A stretch of 53,499 nt of DNA from Limosilactobacillus portuensis. GTDB lineage: Bacteria; Bacillota; Bacilli; Lactobacillales; Lactobacillaceae. Positions 26,026-34,102 of the stretch are shown here, piece by piece (the first letter of the stretch is position 1; each line of letters opens with the position of its first letter). The position numbers and the translations under genes were made by a program. The DNA lies in assembly GCF_014838735.1 (NCBI RefSeq), contig NZ_JABUXQ010000015.1, positions 1 to 53,499 on the forward strand, in the 5' to 3' direction. Under the pieces are notes generated by a model. That model was given only the letters and a program-made list of their open reading frames with translations, was not told where the DNA came from and ran no database searches.

Positions 26026-26313
26026 CTATTTCTTTGGCTTAAACTGGTTCCAATAGTCATCAGTTGATCCAACAATTGGGTCATCAGGAAGAATGTGCAT
26101 ATCAATTAATTTATCACGAGCAATTGCATAGTCTAGTGAGTCCTCTTTAGCATTAACCGCTTCAAGAAGGGTGTTTAATTGGTCTTGTGAAATAACCGCC
26201 GCAGCACGTTGATTACTTCGCGCAATTAGAACTGTTTGATTTTCATCATTAACTTGATCTAAATAATCCTTTAAATGATTACGGAAATCACTTTGTGTAG
26301 TTGCAATTGGCAT
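26026..26313 (-). CDS. Phd/YefM-like antitoxin
   Basis: A 95-residue protein. The N-terminal Phd/YefM DNA-binding fold is visible in MPIATTQSDFRNHLKDYLDQV and VLIARSNQRAAAVISQDQLNTL; the acidic tail (DDPIVGSTDDYWNQF) would bind the toxin. The ATG at 26313 lies ten bases after AAAGGAG; a TTG at 26319 is too close to it. A Phd-type antitoxin with a YafQ-type toxin is a mixed pairing, seen in other lactobacilli. It probably represses the promoter through the palindromes at 26341-26364. Confidence 0.8.
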   Translation of the reverse strand: MPIATTQSDFRNHLKDYLDQVNDENQTVLIARSNQRAAAVISQDQLNTLLEAVNAKEDSLDYAIARDKLIDMHILPDDPIVGSTDDYWNQFKPKK

Positions 26314-26340
26314 ATCCAATCAACTCCTTTCTTATTATTT

Positions 26341-26364
26341 AATATTGTACAATATTATGTACAA
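26341..26364. promoter_or_regulatory. Overlapping palindromes upstream of the Phd/YafQ genes
   Basis: AATATTGTACAATATT (26341-26356) is a perfect 16-bp palindrome, and TTGTACA/TGTACAA (26345-26351 and 26358-26364) form a second, overlapping pair. On the minus strand TTGTAC, 17 bases, TAAATA is a possible promoter. This is the expected autoregulatory operator. Confidence 0.7.
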
Positions 26365-26404
26365 AAAATCGAGAACTATGAAATATCTCGGATAATTGCT
26401 AATT

Positions 26405-26452
26405 AAAAAACACCTTGAACCGCAACTCAAGTAACGATTCGAGGCGTTTTTG
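26405..26452 (-). terminator. Terminator after the CMD gene
   Basis: Read leftward, AACGCCTCGAA and CG pair with CGG and TTCAAGGTGTT, followed by TTTT. Confidence 0.65.
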
Positions 26453-26453
26453 A

Positions 26454-26774
26454 TTAATCATCCCAAACTTTTTTAGCAACGTTGAATGCTGACCAGGCGT
26501 TTGGCCAGCCAACATAGAAAGCAAGTTGGGTAATCATTTCATCAATTTCTTCCTTTGTGATACCGTTCTTTTTAGCAGTTTGCATGTGGTAAGGAAGCTG
26601 TTCAAAGGCTCCTTTAGTAATCAATGCCGTAACGGTTAAGAAGCTTCGGTCACGGGGACTTAATTCCTTTTCTCGGGACCATACTTGACCAAATAAAACA
26701 TCATCGTTTAATTCAGCAAATTTAGGGGCAAAATCACCTAATTGATCGCGGCCAGCAGTTTGTTTTTTAGCCAT
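26454..26774 (-). CDS. Carboxymuconolactone decarboxylase (AhpD-like) family protein
   Basis: A 106-residue all-helical protein of the CMD family (cytosolic; AhpD-like peroxidase or gamma-carboxymuconolactone decarboxylase relatives). RDRSFLTVTALI and LPYHMQTAKKNGITKEEI followed by AFYVGWPNAWSAF are typical. The CxxC pair of AhpD is absent, so thiol peroxidase activity is unlikely. The ATG at 26774 follows GGGAG by nine bases. Two operator-like repeats lie upstream at 26889-26946. Confidence 0.85.
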   Translation of the reverse strand: MAKKQTAGRDQLGDFAPKFAELNDDVLFGQVWSREKELSPRDRSFLTVTALITKGAFEQLPYHMQTAKKNGITKEEIDEMITQLAFYVGWPNAWSAFNVAKKVWDD

Positions 26775-26888
26775 GATAAAGACTCCCTTCAAAGCTTTTA
26801 ATTGTACTTTTACTATAAACCGTTGACGGTGAAATGAGAAATACTCATATTAAGTAATTATCTATGCAAAAAGTGAATTTTAAATAAG

Positions 26889-26946
26889 TAGTAGACGAAA
26901 GCAACTAGATGTGATTTAATACTTTATTAGTTGACAAAAGCAACTA
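26889..26946. promoter_or_regulatory. Two copies of an imperfect inverted repeat (MarR-type operators?)
   Basis: TAGTAGACGAAAGCAACTA (26889-26907) and TAGTTGACAAAAGCAACTA (26928-26946) differ at two bases and are 39 bases apart. Each is an inverted repeat TAGTTG/CAACTA around seven bases. They lie upstream of the CMD gene. The size and symmetry suit a MarR-family dimer; such a gene lies at 28397. Confidence 0.55.
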
Positions 26947-26967
26947 TGTTTGGTGACAATTAACTTA

Positions 26968-27822
26968 CTAGCTATAAGAATAGTTTTCAATGTTCTCAAT
27001 GATTTGCTTACAAATTTCTTCACGGTTGAATTCCATGAACCAATGACCAGCGTCTAATTCGATAAACTGATAAGGGCCACTGACATACTGAAGGTTTCGT
27101 TCAACGCCACTCCTGGCAATTGCAAGATCTTGATTGCCCCAAATAAATTTGGTTGGTACGGTGATCTGCTTGTAATCAATTTGTGGTAGTTGGAGAAGAG
27201 CGCGATACCAGTTCACAACTGCCGTTAGCGCACCCTTTTCAGAAAAGAGATCTAGGTAAGCGTCAACCGTTGCTTGTGGGAACCCGGTCCATAGTTTCCT
27301 TAATACTCGGTAGTGAAATGCACGAAGAATTAGTTCTGGAATGTATTTATGCTGGAAGGTATGAACATAATGCCCCTTTTCCTTTTGGACAGGATCATTT
27401 TCTAATGCCCAAATGTATGCTGGCCAATTAGGAACGGAAAGAGCAGTCCAGGATTTCAATAGTTGTGGGTAGAGGGTTGCCGTTGTCCAACCGACAACTG
27501 CTCCAATATCGTGACCTACTAGGTGAAACTTTTGCTGAAAGCCGAAAGATTGAGCTAACGCAACAACATCAGCAGCCAGTAATTTCATCGTATAGTTTTG
27601 AACACCCAGCGGTCTAGCCCCAGCAGAATATCCGCGTTGGTTAGGAGCAATTACCCGGTATCCCTGATTTGCCAGTTTAATCATTAGTGGTTCCCACATT
27701 AATGAACTTTCGGGAAAACCATGGAGTAATACTACTAGGTCACCACTATTTTCTAATCCGGCGGTGCGCACGGTGAATATTTGCTGATTAACGGGAACTT
27801 GTTGAATTATTATTTGATTCAT
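26968..27822 (-). CDS. Alpha/beta hydrolase, epoxide-hydrolase-like
   Basis: A 284-residue hydrolase. The oxyanion motif is LLHGFPESS, the nucleophile elbow is VGHDIGA, giving Asp as nucleophile as in epoxide hydrolases and haloalkane/haloacetate dehalogenases, IWGNQD gives the acid position and LDAGHWFMEF the catalytic His. A cap region lies between about residues 135 and 215. The ATG at 27822 follows AAAGG by eight bases. It diverges from a TetR regulator, and an inverted repeat lies between them. Confidence 0.88.
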   Translation of the reverse strand: MNQIIIQQVPVNQQIFTVRTAGLENSGDLVVLLHGFPESSLMWEPLMIKLANQGYRVIAPNQRGYSAGARPLGVQNYTMKLLAADVVALAQSFGFQQKFHLVGHDIGAVVGWTTATLYPQLLKSWTALSVPNWPAYIWALENDPVQKEKGHYVHTFQHKYIPELILRAFHYRVLRKLWTGFPQATVDAYLDLFSEKGALTAVVNWYRALLQLPQIDYKQITVPTKFIWGNQDLAIARSGVERNLQYVSGPYQFIELDAGHWFMEFNREEICKQIIENIENYSYS

Positions 27823-27835
27823 TTTAGACACCTTT

Positions 27836-27882
27836 CTAACATTATCTTTATAATCATTTTAGTGAGAGATAATTAATGTTAG
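27836..27882. promoter_or_regulatory. Inverted repeat between hydrolase and TetR genes
   Basis: CTAACATTA (27836-27844) and TAATGTTAG (27874-27882) are exact inverted repeats in the divergent promoter region, with TATAAT between them. Probable operator of the TetR protein. Confidence 0.6.
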
Positions 27883-27907
27883 TCGGACAATGAAGAGGGA
27901 AATGTCT

Positions 27908-28381
27908 ATGCAAAAACGAGCTGAAGAGAAACAAGTGATTTTTTCTTCGTTAAAGGAAGCATTATTACAGTTATTAGATCAAAAGAGTTTTGAGGAAATT
28001 ACGATTAGTCAGTTGGTAAAAACTGCAGGTGTGGCAAGATCAACTTTTTATCGGCATTTTACAGATAAATTAGATTTTGTCCGTTTTTTAATCCAACAGG
28101 AATTAACTACCTTTGATCAGCAGTACCATCCCCAGACAATTAAAGAACGGTTCCAAAAGGAGTACATGCGTGAAGTGTGGCGTTACTTATTGCGTGACCA
28201 ACGAGCAGTCTTAGGGCTGGAAAGGGCTGGGCTTTCATATCTCTACTTAGAAGAGCTGAACAAACATTTATTAACCCTATACCCATACACCATGACGACT
28301 GAAGAGCAGATTGAATTATTTGGTCTTGCAGGCGCTCAGTACAACATTATCTTTAATCTTTTCGTGAAAAAACGTCATTAA
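27908..28381 (+). CDS. TetR-family transcriptional regulator
   Basis: A 157-residue regulator with the TetR helix-turn-helix at residues 10-55 (FEEITISQLVKTAGVARSTFYRHFTDK). The ligand domain is short and resembles the TetR_C_7/DhaS-like group. The ATG at 27908 lies eight bases after GAGGG; ATGs at 27890 and 27902 are in frame but less well placed. It diverges from the epoxide-hydrolase-like gene and precedes a MarR gene by 15 bases. Confidence 0.88.
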   Translation: MQKRAEEKQVIFSSLKEALLQLLDQKSFEEITISQLVKTAGVARSTFYRHFTDKLDFVRFLIQQELTTFDQQYHPQTIKERFQKEYMREVWRYLLRDQRAVLGLERAGLSYLYLEELNKHLLTLYPYTMTTEEQIELFGLAGAQYNIIFNLFVKKRH

Positions 28382-28396
28382 GGAGGAAGATGAACT

Positions 28397-28837
28397 ATGT
28401 TAACCGATCAAGAAATTGATAGTATCCGGGCATTTAATCGACACTACACCCAAGTTTTAGGAGTATTGAATAAACGGACTTTCGATACTGACCTGACTTG
28501 GCCGGAGGGACGGATCTTAATCGAAGTAGCAGTTAACCATCTCGATACCCCGATGGCAGTTACCCGGGCCTTGCATCTGGATAAAAGTTATGCCAGTCGG
28601 ACAATTAAACGGTTGACAGATAAGGGGATCTTACAAAAGACACCCTCACCAACGGATTCACGGTCGATTAATATTTCACTGACTGAACACGGACGGGCGG
28701 TATTTGAAGATGTTAATCAAAAATCTAACGAGCTGATCAAAAAAATGATTGGAGACCTTTCTTCAGTAGAACAAGAAGAATATTTTCAAAGCATCGAGGC
28801 CATTAATAAGTTACTTTTCAAGAAAGAGATGGATTAG
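28397..28837 (+). CDS. MarR-family transcriptional regulator
   Basis: A 146-residue winged-helix regulator: WPEGRILIEVAV, MAVTRALHLDKSYASRTIKRL (recognition helix) and the wing KTPSPTDSRSINISLTEHG. AAGGAGG precedes the ATG. Only two bases separate it from the acetyltransferase gene, and both resemble the MarR-GNAT pairs (sometimes fused) found in Gram-positive bacteria. The operator-like repeats at 26889-26946 are candidate sites. Confidence 0.9.
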   Translation: MLTDQEIDSIRAFNRHYTQVLGVLNKRTFDTDLTWPEGRILIEVAVNHLDTPMAVTRALHLDKSYASRTIKRLTDKGILQKTPSPTDSRSINISLTEHGRAVFEDVNQKSNELIKKMIGDLSSVEQEEYFQSIEAINKLLFKKEMD

Positions 28838-28839
28838 GC

Positions 28840-29276
28840 ATGTGGCAGACTAAACGATTCAATAAATTAACGGTAACTGATCTCTATCAAATTCTCGCAT
28901 TACGAGTACAGATTTTTGTGGTTGATCAAAAGCGAATTTACCAGGATCCTGATGGTCAGGAGCAAAAGGCAATTCACATTTTTAATCGTGATGAGGATGG
29001 AGATGTCGTTGCTTATGCTAGAGTATTCCTGAACGGCAATGAAGTATCCTTTGGTCGGGTTGTGACAAGCAATAAGGTCGAGGACAAGGACTCGGCGGTC
29101 AGTTGCTGGATAAAATTATGCAAACAATCCAGCAAGAATTTCCTAATAAGTCAATTGAAATTGAGGCTCAGGTCCAAGTTGAAGATTTTTATAAACGAGT
29201 CGGTTTTGTTAGTGAGGGTGAGCCGTTTATTTATAAAACTACGCCCCATATTAAGATGGTGCATGAGGCGATGTAG
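28840..29276 (+). pseudogene. ElaA-like GNAT acetyltransferase with a frameshift
   Basis: The first part encodes MWQTKRFNKLTVTDLYQILA, LRVQIFVVDQK, YARVFLNGNEVSFGRVVTS and NK, typical of ElaA. After about 29079 the acetyl-CoA loop appears only in another frame: RGQGLGGQLLDKIMQTIQQE ... EAQVQVEDFYKRVGF ... IYKTTPHIKMVHEAM, stop at 29276. Adding one base (GTCCGAGGA instead of GTCGAGGA) restores the conserved V-R-G-Q-G-L. As written the product lacks the coenzyme-binding half and is inactive. Confidence 0.88.
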
Positions 29277-30670
29277 CTATTTTAACTCCACTGTTGAACG
29301 GTTCTTAAGTTTGAACAAGAGACAGAAAGCAATAATGTTAAGAACTGCGATCGACCAGAAAGACCAGTGGAAGCCTTGAAGTGTAGCTAGTGAGCTTGAG
29401 AGCTGGTGGGCGATGCCGTGCTTTTGGCCGAGTGATTGCAAGGTAGCAGCCATCGCATTAGCAAAGGCATCCGCAATTTGGTTCATGTTGACCATCAAAG
29501 TATTGCCGAAAACAACGTATTCTTGGGAAAGAGCATTCAAGCCGTAGACGCTAACTGGTGAGTATGCCAGGTTAAGGCCTCCACAACGTAATGCATACAA
29601 GGCAGTTACGGTAAATATACTCGTAGTTGGTGAGTAAAAAGCCATCGGGATTGTCGTCAGTAGACCAATTCCAAAACCGAGGAAGGCGACCTTCTTAATT
29701 CCAATTTGGTCATAAAGCCGTCCAGCAATTGGTGAAACCACCATCATCACGAGGGCACTTGGGATCAGCATTATCCCGGAGATGGTTGGTGAAACCTTCA
29801 AAACGTTCTGGTTGAAGAGCGGCAGCATTAGTTCGGTTGCCATTAAGGACGAGGTGTTAAGAAGTGCAAGGGCTGCGCCAAGGCGGAAAGAGGGAGCCTT
29901 AAAGACCCGCATTTCCAGTAATGGCTTCTTAAGCTTGAGTTGACGTTTAACAAAGAAAATCATGACGGCAATTCCGATTACTTGGAGAACCAAAGTCAAC
30001 CAGTCTAGCCGGCCAGTTTCGCCAACCCGTCCCAGACTGTATAGCAATATTGCCAGGCCCGCCATGGAAGTGAGAACGGAAAGAATATCAAGGGAAGAAG
30101 GCTTGGCTGGGACCACGTTTTTAACGAATAATTGAGTGGCAATCAGAACAAGAATACAGATCGGAATTAAAATAATAAACAACATTCGCCAACTGAAATA
30201 ATCAACTACGATTCCAGAAACGGTTGGTCCGGCAGCAGGGCCGAAGTTGATAATAATTCCGGCAAGGCCCATTAGGTTCCTCGATGCCGTGGCGAGAAAA
30301 TCAGGGCAAGAACATTAGGAATTAACGGCATATTAACGCCGACTGCAACCCCCTCAATTAGTCGTCCAATTAATAGCAACGTAAAATTCGGTGCAAGGGC
30401 TGAAATAACCGTTCCCACTAAAAAGATGGTCATCGTGGTGGTAAAGAGTATCCTTAATTTTACTGAATTAGTGAGATAGGCGGCGAGCGGCATGGTGGTT
30501 CCAGCAGCTAGCATGTAACCGGTACTGAGCCATTGGACAGTCATTTCGCTAACGTGCACTTCAGTCATAATTGTCGGCAGACCGTTATTAAGCAAAGTTT
30601 CAGAAAAGGCAGTGATAAAGCTCCCACAGAGCAGGGTAATCACCATTAGAATTTTATTTTGACGAGACAT
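29277..30670 (-). pseudogene. MFS drug transporter (DHA2 type) split by a frameshift
   Basis: The 5' part (30670 to 30272, 132 codons) carries NKILMVITLLCGSFITAFSE, WLSTGYMLAAGTTMPLAAYL and GRLIEGVAVGVNMPL and stops at RHRGT-TAA. The 3' part (331 codons) begins at the overlapping ATG 30272 with GLAGIIINFGPAAGPTVSG, the direct continuation (motif C). One missing base near 30275 rejoins them into a 464-residue exporter with 14 segments. The TAATG overlap could let the second half be translated, so a two-piece product cannot be excluded. AAAGGAG precedes the ATG at 30670. Confidence 0.85.
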
Positions 30671-30689
30671 AATAACTCCTTTCAAAGAA

Positions 30690-30740
30690 AAAGAGCTGGA
30701 CAGGAAATTGAATTCCTTATCCAGCTCTTATTTTTTCGCC
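30690..30740 (-). terminator. Terminator in the leader of the MFS gene (possible attenuator)
   Basis: Leftward, AGAGCTGGATAAGGAA pairs with TTCCTGTCCAGCTCT and TTTTCTTT follows, only a few bases before the AAAGGAG of the MFS gene. No other gene reads into it from the right on this strand. It therefore lies within the exporter's own leader. Confidence 0.7.
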
Positions 30741-30775
30741 CGCTGTTCTTGAGCGCCTGATATTAAATTACAAGT

Positions 30776-30804
30776 ATCTTACCAAACAATGATTGTGTTT
30801 GCAA
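30776..30804 (-). promoter_or_regulatory. Promoter of the MFS gene
   Basis: Minus strand TTGCAA (complement of 30799-30804), 17 bases, TAAGAT (complement of 30776-30781). Transcription would begin near 30769, giving a leader of about 100 bases with the terminator hairpin inside it. Confidence 0.6.
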
Positions 30805-30978
30805 ATTGAATGAAGTTATAAAAAGTTATAAAATAAGAAACTATAGTAATGAATAATCCATTTACTCCGAGCTTTGGGACCGTTCCAAATGTTTTTTTGC
30901 CCGCTTTATTGAAGAACAAATAAGGTTAGATGAATTTTAAGATTAGCAGTTAAAGTTAAAAAGGAGTCAAAGGTTAGG

Positions 30979-31908
30979 ATGAATGTTCTTATTATTGGTG
31001 ATTTTCCATCCAAGACAAAGCAAGAAATTTATAAAACTTTTCCTCAAGAATGGCAAGTTCACATTACAGATTTGCAATCAGCACCGTTGTTTTTATCATC
31101 TGCCGAAGCCATTATTCCTGAACATGTGCCCGTTAATTCATCACTACTAAAACAGGCACCCCTGTTAAAAATAGTTCAAACCGGAGCCGGTTATGATAAT
31201 GTTGACGTGACTGAATGTACTCGTCGGGGGATTAAGGTTTGTAATGCTGCAGGAGTTAACGCTAATGCCGTAGTTGAACATACCCTTGCATTAATTTTAA
31301 GTTGGTTTAAAAATATCCCATACTTAGACCAATTTATGAAAGAACAGCAACCGGCAAGTCAACTTACGTATAATGGGGCAGAAATTGCCGGAAAGACTTT
31401 AGGGATCATTGGCTTGGGAAATGTTGGAGCGAGAATGGCCCATATTGGATTGGCGCTCAATATGAACGTCCTTGCGTATAATCATCATTCACGACATATT
31501 CCAGGAGTTGAGATGGTTGACTTGTCAACCTTGTATAAAAATAGTGATATTATTAGCCTTCATATTGCTACAACTCCAGAAACTCACCATTTAATTGATT
31601 ATCAGGCATTTCAGCAAATGAAATCATCAGCACTCCTAGTAAACACATCACGAGGAAGTATTGTTGATGAGGCTGCTCTTATTTCAGCGTTGCAAACCCA
31701 TGAAATTGCCGAAGCTTGCTTAGATGTCTTTGAACAAGAACCATTACCCATAAATAGTCCGTTGCGGCATTTAAGTAATGTCATCCTAACACCACATACA
31801 GCAGGTCTTCCTGACAGTGTTAAATTTCACCGTCGTCGATATGAATTCTTTAAGGAGAATCTGACTAGATTTGCTAAAGGAGAAGAACCAGAGAATTTGG
31901 TGAATTAA
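30979..31908 (+). CDS. D-2-hydroxyacid dehydrogenase, NAD-dependent
   Basis: A 309-residue enzyme that interconverts 2-oxoacids and D-2-hydroxyacids. The NAD loop GLGNVGARMA (near residue 144), the catalytic Arg in NTSRGSIVDE, Glu in DVFEQEPL and His in LTPHTAG are all present. The N-terminal substrate domain carries IVQTGAGYDNVDV. AAAGGAG precedes the ATG. It stands alone. It belongs to the glyoxylate/hydroxypyruvate and phosphoglycerate dehydrogenase superfamily rather than to classic D-lactate dehydrogenase; substrate is not decided. Confidence 0.9.
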   Translation: MNVLIIGDFPSKTKQEIYKTFPQEWQVHITDLQSAPLFLSSAEAIIPEHVPVNSSLLKQAPLLKIVQTGAGYDNVDVTECTRRGIKVCNAAGVNANAVVEHTLALILSWFKNIPYLDQFMKEQQPASQLTYNGAEIAGKTLGIIGLGNVGARMAHIGLALNMNVLAYNHHSRHIPGVEMVDLSTLYKNSDIISLHIATTPETHHLIDYQAFQQMKSSALLVNTSRGSIVDEAALISALQTHEIAEACLDVFEQEPLPINSPLRHLSNVILTPHTAGLPDSVKFHRRRYEFFKENLTRFAKGEEPENLVN

Positions 31909-32019
31909 TCATCTTCATCGCTGATTAAAACTGTATATCAAATTTCAAACGGTGGATTAAAATTAAGCAAACGTAATAAAAGAAGGTATTATTAAAATTT
32001 AATAGGGAGTGAAAAACAA

Positions 32020-32460
32020 GTGAAAATCAAAGAATTAACGACAATCAGCGATAATGAAATGAACCAACTAATTGCTACTTGGGAAAGCTCGGTTATTGCA
32101 ACCCATCACTTTCTTAGTCCTCAAGAAATTGCGACGATCAAGCAATATGTTCCGCAGGCTTTTCGTGGCGTTCAACACTTAATCGTTGCTCTTGAAAATG
32201 ATCGAATTAAAGCGTTAATGGGAATTAATGAGACGAAACTTGAAATGCTTTTCGTTGCGGCAAGTGAACGCGGTAAAGGAATTGGCAGTCAACTACTTCA
32301 ATATGGAGTGACCCAATATCATATTGACGAATTAGCAGTTAATGAACAGAATCCAAGCGCCCGTGGTTTTTATGAACACATGGGCTTTAAGGTTGTTTCA
32401 CGGTCACCAATCGATGATCAAGGGAATCCATACCCGATTTTAAAAATGAAACGAGACTAG
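32020..32460 (+). CDS. GNAT-family N-acetyltransferase
   Basis: A 146-residue acetyltransferase. The acetyl-CoA loop is SERGKGIGSQLLQYG (near residue 87) and the C-terminal segment NEQNPSARGFYEHMGFKVVSRS is standard. It resembles the YjaB-like group. The start codon is GTG, with GGGAG ten bases upstream. Acceptor substrate unknown. Stand-alone gene with its own terminator. Confidence 0.87.
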   Translation: MKIKELTTISDNEMNQLIATWESSVIATHHFLSPQEIATIKQYVPQAFRGVQHLIVALENDRIKALMGINETKLEMLFVAASERGKGIGSQLLQYGVTQYHIDELAVNEQNPSARGFYEHMGFKVVSRSPIDDQGNPYPILKMKRD

Positions 32461-32468
32461 AACATCAA

Positions 32469-32519
32469 AAAACGATCTGCTAATCAGCTGTTGAATAACT
32501 AATTAGTGGATCGTTTATT
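32469..32519 (+). terminator. Terminator after the GNAT gene
   Basis: AAACGATC and GCTAAT pair with AATTAG and GATCGTTT, followed by ATTA. The T-run is weak. Confidence 0.6.
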
Positions 32520-32534
32520 ACTCTCTTGTTATTT

Positions 32535-32588
32535 GAAATTACCTTTACACTTTTATAAAACACTAGCGTTGAATGTAAGAGTAATTTC
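32535..32588. repeat. Imperfect 15-bp inverted repeat
   Basis: GAAATTACCTTTACA (32535-32549) and TGTAAGAGTAATTTC (32574-32588) pair with two mismatches around 24 bases. It lies between the converging GNAT and LysR genes. Role unknown. Confidence 0.5.
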
Positions 32589-32635
32589 ACATTCACCCCC
32601 AATAAGCCGCTATTTGCCATCATTACCGAGGAACA

Positions 32636-33499
32636 TTATTTTTTAGGCCAAACGCTAACCAACTTTTTCACCAACGGGGCGATTATTTTCCGTTGGCTTT
32701 TTAAATAGGTTACGTAAAAAGTCATTGTCGCAGAACTATCGGTGATTGGTAATGCAACAGTATCGGTTGTGTCATAAACATTATCCGGCTGAGTAATGTT
32801 CGTTGTAAAGAAGGGGAAATTAGTATATTTGGTTAATTCACTCAGGGCGTCGTATTCGGTTTGATAAAGAAACTTTGCGTTAGGAATATTACTCTGAATG
32901 ATTTGCTTCCATGGGCCAATTTCATTGAGGACGACAAAACTGAGTCCAGCTAATTCTTTAAAAGTAACCTGTCGTTGATTAACAAGGTACATAAATTGAT
33001 CGAGGTTAACATAAAGGTGTTCCTGGCCAAGATAGCGGGATTCAATTAAGTCAGTTTGGATTTCACGATTGGTAATAATTGCTGAATACTGGCGGTTTAG
33101 TAAACACTTTTCAACGCTATCCTGATCAAAAAGCACTTCATCGATATCAATGTTGGCGTTTAGTTTTGTCAGATTTTGCTCTAACACAATTAGCGGACCA
33201 GGCGCTACACTGGCGATTTTAAAAACTTGCTGGTTTTGTGCGTAGTTCTTAATTTCAGTAATAAATTGCTGGTTAGCTTGTAAAAGCTGGTTGGCTTTTT
33301 CAGCTGCAATTTTGCCAGTTTTGGTTAACGTAATTCGGTTGGGGTGGCGATCAAACAATTGGACACCCAATTCATCTTCTAATTTTTGCATCCCCCGGGT
33401 AACAGTCGGCTGGGTGACATTCAACTCGGCCGCTGTTTTCGCGAGGGTTTTATATTGGGCAAACGTGACAAGTTCTTCTAATAGGTAATTATCAATCAT
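32636..33499 (-). CDS. LysR-family transcriptional regulator
   Basis: A 287-residue regulator with helix-turn-helix LLEELVTFAQYKTLAKTAAE / TQPTVTRGMQKLEDELGVQLF and wing RITLTKTGKIA, then an effector domain from about residue 90. AAGGTGG lies nine bases before the ATG. The gene lies directly behind the SMR gene's terminator on the same strand, so its promoter is either inside that short gap or shared by readthrough. Confidence 0.9.
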   Translation of the reverse strand: MIDNYLLEELVTFAQYKTLAKTAAELNVTQPTVTRGMQKLEDELGVQLFDRHPNRITLTKTGKIAAEKANQLLQANQQFITEIKNYAQNQQVFKIASVAPGPLIVLEQNLTKLNANIDIDEVLFDQDSVEKCLLNRQYSAIITNREIQTDLIESRYLGQEHLYVNLDQFMYLVNQRQVTFKELAGLSFVVLNEIGPWKQIIQSNIPNAKFLYQTEYDALSELTKYTNFPFFTTNITQPDNVYDTTDTVALPITDSSATMTFYVTYLKSQRKIIAPLVKKLVSVWPKK

Positions 33500-33516
33500 T
33501 AATAAGAACCACCTTC

Positions 33517-33563
33517 AAAAAAATAAGGTACTAATGAGTCTACTATAACCATTAGTACCTTTT
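33517..33563 (-). terminator. Terminator between the SMR and LysR genes
   Basis: Leftward, AAGGTACTAATG pairs with CATTAGTACCTT and ATTTTTTT follows, immediately before the LysR ribosome binding site. Confidence 0.8.
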
Positions 33564-33882
33564 AATGTCCACCAGCAAGATTAGCGATAATCACACCGAC
33601 CACAATTAATGCAATTCCGAAAATTTGTAGTCCAGATGTTTGTTCGTGAAAAATAAAATAAGAAACTAAGGCAGCAAGGACAATCCCGGCACCACCCCAG
33701 GTAGCATAAACAATGTTCAGCTTGATTCCCTTAAGCGATAATGAAAGGAAGAAAAAACACAACCCATAAGAAACTAAAGTACCGATTGAAAACCATAAAT
33801 GAGTAAAACCATTGGAAAGTTTCATTAAGTTTGTTCCAAGCAATTCCATGATAATTGCAACCGCTAATTCAATATAATACAT
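33562..33882 (-). CDS. Small multidrug resistance (SMR) transporter
   Basis: A 106-residue membrane protein with four transmembrane helices. The membrane glutamate essential for proton coupling is Glu13 (IIMELLGT), and the third helix carries YATWGGAGIVLAALVSY. This is the EmrE/QacC/SugE group, exporting quaternary ammonium compounds or guanidinium-like cations. AGGGAGG precedes the ATG. It lies upstream of the LysR gene on the same strand. Confidence 0.9.
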   Translation of the reverse strand: MYYIELAVAIIMELLGTNLMKLSNGFTHLWFSIGTLVSYGLCFFFLSLSLKGIKLNIVYATWGGAGIVLAALVSYFIFHEQTSGLQIFGIALIVVGVIIANLAGGH

Positions 33883-33998
33883 TTTGTTACCTCCCTTATT
33901 TCAGTAAAAGTATTATATCGGAAAAAATTTTTTAATTAAAGCCTTGAATAAATAAATCTTCTCGCGAGGTTGGGATTTTAACTATCTAATTTTTTAGT

Positions 33999-34013
33999 AT
34001 ACGTAATACGTAT
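33999..34013. promoter_or_regulatory. Palindrome upstream of the aldo/keto reductase pair
   Basis: ATACGTA and TACGTAT are exact inverted repeats around one A. It lies 90 bases upstream of the first reductase and overlaps likely promoter sequence. Binding protein unknown. Confidence 0.5.
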
Positions 34014-34102
34014 GCTTCTATACTAATCAAGTAATTTTCAATTCGTTTTCTGGCGCTTATGATATAGACAATCACAAAAGCAAACGAAAGGAAGTTAATC
34101 AA

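Noticed and set aside
29277-30685. MFS halves read as two real overlapping genes (TAATG)
   Set aside because: The two parts join exactly within one transporter family at motif C, and neither half is known as an independent protein; a frameshift is simpler.
30815-30840. Tandem AGTTATAAAA repeat
   Set aside because: Only two short AT-rich copies; likely chance or part of an ordinary promoter region.
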